Positions 48,301 through 60,300 of a stretch of 64,000 nucleotides of DNA are shown in pieces. A program made the translations under genes and the position numbers. The notes beneath the pieces are model-generated. The model was not told where the DNA came from. It made no database searches and saw only the letters and a list, made by a program, of their open reading frames with translations. Within the stretch, counting starts at the first letter, position 1. Every line of letters starts with the position of its first letter. This DNA comes from Apostichopus japonicus (taxonomy: Eukaryota; Echinodermata; Holothuroidea; Aspidochirotida; Stichopodidae), in contig NC_092572.1 of NCBI RefSeq assembly GCF_037975245.1, forward strand, positions 8,942,001 through 9,006,000, in the 5' to 3' direction.

Positions 48301-51300
48301 CAAGTCCGACGGCGTCTACAAGCTCGAGAAGATCAAATCGGGAACCTACACCCTGACCGCGTCCAGCGAACATGTCGTGTTCGAGCCTGCCACCGTCAAA
48401 ATCACTCCCAACACCCCTCGACTTCCAGACATCCTAGCAATAAAGTAAGTTTTTCTAGTCACATAGTGGGATTTTTTTCAAGTCAACGAGAGAACGAAAT
48501 AACCGTAACCAAATTTACTGATCTACAGCAAACAAATTTTGTAGTCAAATCCATGAAAGTTTGGAGAGGCTGACATTTTGATCCTGGCAGAAACCTCCTT
48601 GAACTTGCTTTTCGTGGGGGAGGACAGTTCGTCCTGACTTTTCCTGTAACTCTTATGTTTTATGAATTGTTTGATGTATATGGGTTAATCGTAGTAACAG
48701 TGTAATGAAATTCAAATCCATTTCATGTTTTAATCTGTTAGTTTAAAGTGACATCATCTGCAGTGACCATTCTTGTCTTGTCTTATACAGTCATGTTTTT
48801 GTCGTTTTATAGGTTAGGTGTCCTTATGACATGTTATCTCATGTTACCATGAATGTTTAAATTGTCTTTAGTTCAGATGTGTGAAAGAAAGTGGTCTTGG
48901 AATATATTAGGAGTGTACTTGGGGGGCAGGAGGGGGGGAGGGAACGGTTTCCCAGACCATTTGTCAAAGTATGTCATTTTTGTGCAGATTAGAGAATTTG
49001 TAGATTAGTATCACATTGGAGGTTTGGAAGGTAAACTTATTCATGTGTATTATTATTATTATTATGATTTATGATTGGTAAAATATTAGCTTGGACATTT
49101 TCATGTAGGGTGATGTAATAGTATCCAAAAATATTGCATGTCATCTGCAATGTTATTTTTTTGTATTAATTATGATTTTTTACCTGCTCTTTAGGTTCAG
49201 TGTGTGTGGAAAGGTGGAAGTGGACGCCAAAAGTGGCGTCTCACTCGGCAAACGCAGAGTGCTGTTGAATCCCACCAAGCAAGGGAATGCTGAAGCCGTT
49301 TCCACCAGCACAGATTCTCATGGCAAATTCTGCTTCCAGGTTAAACCAGGAGAGTATGTTTTAACTGTAAGTATAACGACGAGAAGCGAAATTTACCGAA
49401 ACATTTTAGGCCGCAGAACACCAGCGGTGAATAAGTGTCCTATGTGATATATCAGTTAATGCATGAGTTGTGTTTTTGTCAGTTTTAACAGACAAAATTA
49501 TGTTATGATCACTTATAAGTGGATACTCCCTACAATCTAAGTAGAGGAAAAAAAGTGGTTACAACCATTCAAATGCTGAAAGAGTGTGTGAGCGACTTAA
49601 TTCAATACAGAAAAATGTTTGTGTTCTAGAAGTATGCAAATGCTTTAGAAATATATATAAATATTATATAGACAAAAAACTTCCAGCCTCCACCGGGATT
49701 CGAACACGGGCCTCCCGCTTTGTACGCGGACACCCTAACCACTAGGCTATGGATGCTGATTGTATGTCCAGAGGTTCGAAACGGGTAAGGAAGGTTGTAA
49801 TTCCACTGTAGGCGTTTGTCACCTGTATCGAACAATACTAGTTCTGTTTTTGGTGACATATTTTGCCTTACTCTAGAGATCAAACATGATGCTAACCAAC
49901 TCGAAATCTATATATATATATATATATATAGTCATCCTATGTGTTTTGGCCTATATCGGCCATGTGTTAAATAAATTTGGAAGTGAATTTGAAAAGGAAT
50001 ATTTTTCTTTCACCATGTCAGCCTATAGTCACCGATGCCGAGACCAAGAAAGGACTCAAGATTATCCCCGATTCACAAAGCTTGACGGTTACTACCAGTC
50101 CCATACTCGACATTAGCTTCACACAATTCAAGGCCAAGGTCGGCGGTTCCGTGACCTGCATAGGTAAGGGGATACAATGCGTGTACAGAAAGCCAGGTTA
50201 AAATGAAATTGATAAATTTAAGCACATGCAAAACAAAATTGCTCACTGGACGTGAAGATTCAGAAAGATTCTCAAGGCAATAATCCCTAATTTTTTTTAT
50301 TTTTTTATTTTTTATTATGTAGTTAAAAAAAAAAAATTGTGCTTCATTGAGCAGTTTTTCACAAGTTTTACACAAATCTGAAAGTACTATTAATCAAATT
50401 AGAATTTGTACTTGACCAAAATCTCTTTGATGCACAGTCAATCTAAACATTTGCATCCAGTGATCAGTAAGTAGAAAACGAGGACAAATTAAGACGGTGT
50501 TATCAGAAAACGAAAACTTTATATTTTACTTTATCAGTGAATTATTTTGATTATGGAATTTGGTTTAAAGTATCCTTGGCAATATGCAATCCCTGTCAGT
50601 AGTCTTTGCTTCTTTGAATGATATTTAAAGGCTTGAGCTTTTTCCGCGAATTTCTTTTCTACCTTCGGGATTTAAACCTCTCAATTTCCGTGAATTTATA
50701 ACAACAGCGTTACTGTGTCATTTGATCTGTCGTTTGCATGTTTTTCATTACCAGTGCATAACCAACCTGCAGGAGGACAAAAACTATTATCCTAAAACAC
50801 TGTAGCATACGCAAACTGGAGCCAATCCCGCAATTTTTTCTCTGCATTTTCATAACTTTTCTTAACTTTAATTGAGACAGGCCCATGGACCCCACCTGTG
50901 ACTGTGTCCCGCTGCGTGCTGACTGACGCCTTCGGTGTTAGTATCACCCATAATGTTCAGTGATTATTTTTTTACCTCAGGCTCATCCCTGTATTTAATG
51001 GTCATGGTAGGATACTTTAGGAGACAGAAGAGGGAAATAAAATTGGAGATTGGAAAGGATTTACGGAATTGCTTGGAAGAGAGGAATTGTTTACTCTTCC
51101 AATGACTTCAAGGAGGACTTTAGTCCTAGAGTAATTTTTGTTGTTCTTTACAAATCATTCTTGTAAAATGTCTATTTCTATCTGTTCTTGCATATTTAAG
51201 TTGTGTGTCAGTCTTAAATTGTTCTCATAATTCTTATCTTTCAAGGAATATGTGGTAAAATGGAAGTCCTACTAGTTCCAGTTGATCCTGCAATCGGTGA

Positions 51301-54300
51301 GGCCAAAACAGTGAAAGTTAATCAAGATAGCAAAAAGGCAACCTTCCAGCTACAGAATGTGCTTCCTGGAAAGTATCACGGTAAGACAAAGTAGACTCCA
51401 ATGTGCCTCAAAGATATACTGTATTGGCCCCAAATATGCTAGATATTCAAATATGGTCACCTTTGGTCAATATTCTTAAACTGTTTTCATTACAACCTTC
51501 GAGGAAATTTTCATCACTGGGACATTCAGTCATCTTGTGTGTTTGTTAAAAATGTCTGAGAACAGTTTGGAGAGTAAAGACCTCCAGGAAGGTACCTTTT
51601 GAAAACTTCCAGAAATTATAGCATGCTATAATTTGGGGCCTTTACTGACTACCTTTAAATTTTTTTCTCCAGCCTTAATTTGTTTCTTTAGGGGTGGGTA
51701 GGGAAAGTAAAAAACCCTCTTTTCTAGGTCTTCAAAGTCCTTGCATTTTGAAAGTTTAGTCTAGAAAAGTGAGGAAAAAATGCCAATTTAAACTCCTCAT
51801 CTGATAGAAGTTGAGCAATGTTTTCAAGGAAGTGTGAGGTTAAGTTTACGATGTAAATCAAACTGTGTTGAAAAGTTATATCTACAGAATGTCATGTTTG
51901 AGGTTCCTCAACCTTCCTTCTCGTCACAAACTTACGAAAGTGATCGTCATACGTATAACAAGGGTGATAACAGTAAGCATAAGTATAGATAGCCTAACAT
52001 TAGGTCATCATTAGGGTGTAGACTTCAAGGTAAATGTAAGTCATGGTTTGATCTTGAAAAAATGTCTGGAATTTTGTTTTGTTGAAAAGGGTGGGAATCA
52101 TGAATTTAACATTCACTACAAGTGTCACACAAAGCCAGCACTTAAATCTCACCATATTTTGTTATATTGCTAACAGTATTCACTACATAAACACTTGTAG
52201 GTTGGGTATTTACATGTGTTGTCTTAATAAGGCATGATATGGCATTAACCCAATTGAAAGGGTCAAATGTTGTCACCCCTGGAATATTAAAAAATTACAA
52301 TAGGCCTACCACATCACATAATCGGAAATGATTCTTAAAGCAGTCTTTTGAGTTTGAAAGGTTTCCATACTTCCAAAAGATTTGTACCGAGACACCGACA
52401 AACTATGGTATACTGTGGTGTAATATTCACGTGATGAGTGGGGGATATCTCATAACATTATAAAATTAAAGGGCATCGAAGTTTTACCTTTTATGACGCC
52501 GAATTCTCACTGCTTCCAGTACGGACGTGTTGTCATGACTATTACATGAAATATGCGATAAATATCGGAGTTATCCATCTCTCAATTCTGCAGCTAACAT
52601 TGTTCGAGACAAGTGGTGCTGGGACAAAGAGAGCATAGACGTTGTAGTCACCGACAAGGACGTCACAGGTGTAGCTTTTACACAAACTGGATTTCAAATG
52701 TTGTGTGAAACTACACACCCAGCAACCATGGTAATCATTTGTACTTCTATCCCTCTACCCCCACCCCCCTTCCCCATTATGTTCTGTTCATTGTGAACAA
52801 TGCTTGGTTTTGCTTTGTTGCGAAAGAAGGTGTAGATTTAAATCACTTTGGAAATATTTCTAAAATTTTACGATACCTGGAAATAGTTATATATCAGTCC
52901 ATCTGAATATCTTTCCTTTAAAGAAAGTGAATTTTTAATATTTTAACCGTAGAGACAAAACTGAATTAAAGCAGTACCAGAATTGAGATGAACAAATATG
53001 TAAATTGTGACAAAAGTTAAAATTGATCATCAAAGTTATTCATAATTTTTCTTCTTTTTGCAAAAGTATTATATTCTATTCTTCTTCTCCTTCTGCTTCT
53101 AGAAATATAAGCATCAAAATCAAAAATCGGTAAAATGTGATAAAAGTTCAAATTGATCATCAAAGCAATTCCTAATTTTTCTTCTTTTTGCAAAAGTATA
53201 ATATTCTTTTCTCCTTCATCCTTCTTCTTCTCCTTCTGCTTCCAGAAATATAAGCATCAAAAGTCCTCCAAGGATGGTACTGAAGTAGACCTCAAGATGG
53301 GTACAAAGAGCATCTGTCTGGCCAAACCAGGGATATACAAGCTGACCGTTGAATCCTGTCACCAGTTTGAAAAAGACCAATATACCTTTGACACGTAGGT
53401 CACTTCCCCTTCTTGTTTGATCCTAAAATGGCACTCTAACCACTGTGAGCTACTTTATCACATGTTGGTTGGTGGATATTTGATTGTGTTAGCTCAGTGG
53501 GAGTGTTAGCTCAATGTTAGCTCAGTGGTTAACGCCGGTTAACCTTTCAATCATAAGGTCCCGAGTTCGAGCCCCTCCAAGATTAATGTATGTCCAGTTA
53601 CAGAGTTGTTGACAATTGACAATTCATAATCATGGACGTTAAATATGAATGTAAGAGACTGGCTTCGGTCAGCTTGCGGCTTTGATATGCCAATGATAGC
53701 TTCTTTGCGAGTTCCTACTTGAAGGAGGATCTAAAATACATACAGACATACATACATACATACATATTTTGTGATTAAGGTCATTTCTTAAACTTGAAAC
53801 TGTCTTGTTGACACTTTACAGAAAATAGTTTGATGAAAGAAAAAAATTCTCTGAAAGATCATGCAGATTTGTTTATTTATTTTTAAGATCTTGTTGTATA
53901 TAATGCTGTATGAAAAGTTTGAACTTAAAATTAATTGCCATTTATTTGAGCATCTTCAAAATTAATTGCAATTTATTTCAGCATTTTCGAAATAGCCGCA
54001 ATTTATTTCAGATTGCAATTTATTTCAGCATTTCAGAAATTAATTGCAATGTATTTTAGCATTTCAGAAGTTATTTGCAATATATTTCAGCATTTCAGAA
54101 ATTAATTGTAATTTATTTGAGCATTTCAGAAATTAATTGCAATTTACTTCAGCATTTTCGAAATTTAATTGCAATTTATTTCAGCATTTTGGAAATTAAT
54201 AGCAATTCATTTCAGCATTTTAGAAACTGTGTCACATGTTTTGCCTTGATTTATTGGACAGGTTTAAATCACACACCAACAGTTAACATAGTTGTTTGAG

Positions 54301-57300
54301 AAATCTCTCATTTTTTTTTTGGACCCCCAAAAATTGAAGACAAGTTTAAATGACGAAACCCTCAAGTCATAAAACTTATCGCCTGTTTACTCTCTCTGTC
54401 TTTCCCTAGTGCCAGTTCTAGTCCTGTGAGCCTTATAGCCGTGAAGCATCAAGTCATGGGTAGAATCACCGCAATCGTACCTGCCACAGATATCAAGGTT
54501 AAAGTACGGTGAGTTAATAGCTAGCCTTGGTCCTTATTCTAAGTGTCTGTGACCCTGGTTGTAGAATTTTATTATGTTGTATTTTTCGTCCCAATACTTA
54601 TTACCTTCTATTTCTTAAATTTTTTAAATGAAAAGAAACAAATAATAATAAAACTATGTGACTGATTTGTTTATGCATAAAATTGTTATAGATAGAAAAT
54701 TGTAACTGATGAACTTCAAGTTATAAACATAGGAACAGTTCAGCTGTTTGCACTTTAGCATAGCAATTTTTTATTCTAAAAATAACAAGCTTTCCCATGC
54801 ATAGAAAGTTGCTTTGTAACTTATTTATCAATTTGACCATTCTGAAGTAATCATTTTTATTGGTTCCTTGCTGAAAGCAAAGGAACCTATGTATTCAGGT
54901 TGGCGTGTGTGTGTGTATGTGTGTGTGTGTGACGCTTAAGCTTGTATGCACAATAACTCAACAAGGGATTGACTGATCATGATCAAACTTGGTGGGTGGG
55001 TGGCCCATAGTGAGTAGATGAACCCTATTGTTTTTGGTGCCCACAAAGGTCAGTTATGGTCCAAAAACCCAAAATACTAAAACTGCAATAACTCCCAGTG
55101 CCAATGTGCGACAAGGTTGATATTTTGGGACAAGTTGTGAACTGGTTAGGGGAATATTTTCAAACTTAAAGGTCATGTGATCTGAGGTCACCAAAGGTCA
55201 ATTAATGTTAAAAACTAGTATTTTTGCGATAACTTGAGAACGAATTGTCCGTTAGGGTTGGGAGTTGCTTCAGTGTAATCCAATTGTCGACCCACATCTG
55301 GGTGACCCTTGACCTCAATTTGACCTCTGGTGACCTTTTCATGTTTTGGGGATTTTTACAGTTTCGATGCTATTTTCAGATGTCAAAGGTACCTTCCGAT
55401 CATAAATATCGATAGGTTGACCTCCGTGTGACCTTTGTGTGGGAACTTATATGGGGTCAAAGTTTTCGGTCGGAGTTAGGATGGCTGTAAAGACTTATCG
55501 TGTTGATTTTTGGAATCAGCAGATCAAACTACATTTGAAACCAAGGTCAAAGGTCACGTTAGAAAAAATGTGCTTAGTTTGGGAGAAAACGGGCGAAAAA
55601 GAAAATGTTTGGTTTTGATGCTAGATTTGGATATCAAAGGTACCTTCCGATCAAAAATGTCAATGGGTTGACACGCTGGTGACCTTTGTGTGTGAAGTTA
55701 TATGAGGTCAAAGTAAATTTTCAGACATTTAATGCAATAACTCTCAGTTCCAAGGTGTGACACGGTTGATATTTTGGGACAAGTTGCAAATGGTATAGGG
55801 GAATATTTTCAAACTTAATGGTCATGTGATCCAAGGTCACCAAAGGTCAATTAATGATAAAAAACTAGTATTTTTGTGATAACTTGAGAACGAACTGTCC
55901 GTTAAGGTTGGGAGTTGCTTCAATGTAATCCAGTTGTCGACCCGCATCTGGGTTACCCTTGACCTCAATTTGACCTCTGGTGACCTTTTCGTGTTTTGGG
56001 GATTTTTACAGTTTCGATGCTATTTTCAGATGTCAAAGGTGCCTTCTGATCATAAATGTCAATAGGTTGACCCCCGTGTGACCTTCGTGTGCGAAGTTAT
56101 ACGAGGTCAAAGTTAAAAAATATTAATGAGGTCACGGGTCAAACGTGAAAAACTCCCAAGTTGCAATAACTTGGCTACTATTTATTGGAATTTCGTCAAA
56201 CTTGGTATGATGATATTGGTAAATAGTCTCCACACACTGATGTGTGTTGCAATTGATATCATGCATGTTTATAAGGGGGCAGGGGGCTAGCATTATTTCG
56301 TTATGAAAAGTTTGTATGCACAATAACTCAACAAGGGAATGACCAATCATTACCATACTTGGTGAGTGGGTGGCCCATAGTAAGTAGATTAACCCTGTTG
56401 ATTTTGGTGCTCATTTCAAATATTAATGAATATTAATGAGGTCATGGGGTCAAACGTGAAATACTCCAAATTGCAATTACTTGGCTACTATTACTAGTCG
56501 GAATTTCGTCAAACTTGGTATGATGATAATGGTAGATAGTCTTCACACACTGATGTGTGTTGCAATTGATATCAGGGCTTAGCATTACTTTGGCAACAAA
56601 AGTTTGTGAGCATAAATTACTGTTGTTGTATTAGGGCTTTGTTAGAAATTTCCCTATAAATGTACAAATAATCAGCAGCAAGGAACCATGAAATGTTTTC
56701 ATTCTGGTTTTTTTTTAAATGTTTTCTTTATACTAAGTAAAATATTACATCTTATATCAATATTTCTTGTCTTTGCATTATCATTTCCAGATCGAGGGAG
56801 AGCAATGAGGAGGTCACAGTGACACCCAAGCTCATCAATCCAATCCCTGAGAAGGCCGACAAAACCAAGGATGCCAATAATACAGAGCCCGTGGTCCCCG
56901 AAGGGCCATTCATCTACGAATTTGCATATTACTCAAGGTGAGCCTCCAAGGTCCATTAAAAAAAAACCTAACGACATTGGCACACTTCTGGGAATGAATG
57001 TGACCTGACTCGACGACACCTGAAGGTGCAAAATTCTGTGAATCGTCAAGATGTGGGCATTTTTAAAACCAGTCAAGACTTTGCCAGGTTTAACGCCTTG
57101 CATGTCAGCCGGGGAAATCTCAACATGTAGTGTTTTTTCTTAGAGGTGGCAGTAAGCAACAAATGTAACCGGTCGCAGGGCAATGATATCGCAGGTGAAC
57201 TTAACATGTACTGTCTGTTAACAGGTTGTTCATGAGCTCATATCTCGTTCAATGGGGACAGGACAGTTGCAAGGTAATGTGCTTTGATGATGAATATGAA

Positions 57301-60300
57301 AACTATATCAACAGTCATGTTGAGTCAGATCGCATTCAATGTGGCAGTGAATAGCACCCCCTCCCCCCCCTTTAGTAGTTCTTCAGATTGCCTTAATGTA
57401 ACCCCAAATAGAAGAGAATAAAGGAAACACCCCCCTAAGTCACTATGGTCTTGACTCATTACGTGGAAGAATGCTCACTTTGTAGTGCCAAGAGGGTAGA
57501 ACAAAACTAAAAACACATTTCTTCAAATGTATTCCTCTAATCACCCCGATACCCCCTCGCACCCCGATCACCCTATCATGACTGTTCAATGTAGAGATTT
57601 AAAGTGTTTGTTCTTTCTTCTTGACTCTATTTGTTCTTTTTCTTCTTCTCTTTCATTGTTATGTCTTACAGCAACGGTGATATGCTAACCATCAAACCCA
57701 TCTCGAGTCAAATCCTATTTTATCCAGCCCAGACAGAGGTCGTTGTCAAAGTCGGTACGTGTACAGGCTACGTCTCACAATAACTTCTGATATTGTGTTA
57801 CGTTTCTTTTATCCTCTTCCTTTACCAAGATTTTCAAAATGTGATGTTAAATACAAAGGCGACACATCAGCATCAACAGCTTTGATCGCAAATGTGATGG
57901 CAGCTGTTATGCACAGGAACAAAAAAGAAGACATAACAGCGAAGTTTGTGATGTGTTAATTCGTCGTGTAAAACATCACAGGGGATTGCATGATACATTT
58001 TACGAATATTTAATGATTTTTCTGAATGACTTTCTGAAATGACTATCTAAATTGAAAAAGATTCCAAATTTGAGTTAAAAAGGTTAATTTCATATGACCT
58101 TGCAGGTTTCTCCCACATCTGTGGTCACTTAAGCGTTGTAAAAATAACTGCTGATTATTATTATTATTATAATTATTATTATTATTATCACTATCATTAT
58201 GAATTATTATTTTTACTATCATTATTATGATTGTTATTTAATATTATTATTGTCATTGTTGTTGTTGCTTTTATTATTAATATTATTTATAATTCAGTTT
58301 CATAGCATAACTACTTACCAAGCTGTGAAGCTAGAACAGTCTCCTTTAGAAGTCTCTTCTCAGTAATTTCACTTTTAAAAATTAAAGATATCCTTTTATG
58401 AAAAAAAAATTCATTTCTGAAAACTTTTGTTTTTAAAGCCAACAAGTTCCCTTCTTGCTGTATGCTTTATTTGGAGGCCATCCGTACCGTCATTAGTACC
58501 CCTTTCTAGGAACATATTATATTCACTATTATTCTTGTACAACTCTGTATATATAACTGCATATTTTGTGCACTGGGTTACTTAAGATGATTACTAGCCT
58601 ACACTGCTTTCGTCATGTCCACCCTCAGGCGAATCTTGCCCGGGCGTTATCACAGAGTTTGAAGGAAGGCCCGGCAAGTTCATCTCTGGCGTGATTGAAC
58701 CCCCCTTGGAGGGGGTCTCCATCACCCTTATTCACCTCCCTGGTAAGAGTGAGTTACCAATGTCACCTGTTCAGGTCCTCACCAACAAGAAAGGACAGTA
58801 CAGGTAAAGGAGTTTGAACTTTTAGGTTTCCAGAGCAAAGATTGCTGTAGGGAGGGTGGGGGGGGGAGGGGAGAGAGGGTTGTTGTTGTGTTTTTCCCCC
58901 TCAACACAATAGATCAATAGGAAAGTGTCTAGTAAAACTTTTAAACACAGTTTGACTAGATTGTCGTGGCTAGAAATGAAATTATCCGTAACTTGTGGCA
59001 CACAAATCCTTGGCTCGACAAAATTTAGCTACCCAGTCGTCAGTCAGGTCAAACCCATTATTTAAACTTTTGTTGGACGAGGGTTACGATTTTAAAAGAT
59101 GATATAACACTGTATCCAGTGTCCAGAATAATTATAATCCTGTTAACTTCTTTGAGAAGATTTCAGTTTAGTCCAACCGAGCAGATTAGAAAAATACCAA
59201 CAGAGCAGACTTGGGTATGTGGACTTGGGTGTGAGGACTTGGGTATGAGGACTTTGGTATACAGTAACCGTGGTAACCAAGTGTAGAATTCTCCTGGGTA
59301 GTACAAGTAGGAACACAAGTACAAGTCTGTAAGTACCAGTGCCTAATTTCCTAGATTTTGATCTCCAAAAAATCCCGAGTAAGATTTCAAAATCCAGATG
59401 CCGGGTAGGGGGGGGGGGGTAGGGGGGAAGTAACTAGATCAACTATGCTATGGATGCAGAACCAATTCAAGTCTGCCACAGAGTTGCGTATCAATAAAAC
59501 CATCCACGTGATGATCGTTACGAACAACGTGTGATATCACACAATCCATTTCTCAGAGTACTTCGGAGATTTACAGAGGCGGTCGTGTAAGTCTGGCACG
59601 AATTCCTAGTACTCTTGATTACCACCCATGATATGTCCTCAATCTGAAAGTCGATGCATACTCCAGCGACCTTAGCGCACTGTCTTTAATAATAGCTGAC
59701 AAAAGTTAGTTTTTTGACAATTATTTATTTTAACTTCCAGAGTCGGCCCCCTTCCAGATACGGCCGAGTTTTCCATATCTGCTTCTCTAGAGGGTTACGC
59801 TCTCTCCAAATCACCGGATAATCCCGCCGACTTCAAGGCCAAGAAACTTGGTGAAATTACCATCGTGGTGAGTCTGTGTATTCCTCGATATCGTACCTGG
59901 AAAGTGTGACCAACTCTACAGCCTGATAAAAATGTCCAGTTTTAATTGTTTAATCTGTCAAATATTCCTTTCTTGTGTGATATTTTTACCCGAGTTATGT
60001 CAATTCACTATCATGGTACGTATCTTCGGTAATAATCCATTCATTCTGATCGATACGGTACAGCGAATATAGATGTAGTTGTCTTCCAAATCACGTTCCA
60101 TTATTTACCAAGTCAAATATTTTCTGCCGCTCACCCGTGCATACAAATATTCTGGTTAGGACAAAGACCGGAACTCGTGGCAGTCGGCCCTGTGGTTGTT
60201 ATCTTTTTATCTTCAAAATAAAATAAAACTGTTAGCAAACTGCATATCCACTAGAGAGCCTGTGTAAGAGAATGTGTAAAAGTAAGTTGGCCTGATGTTT

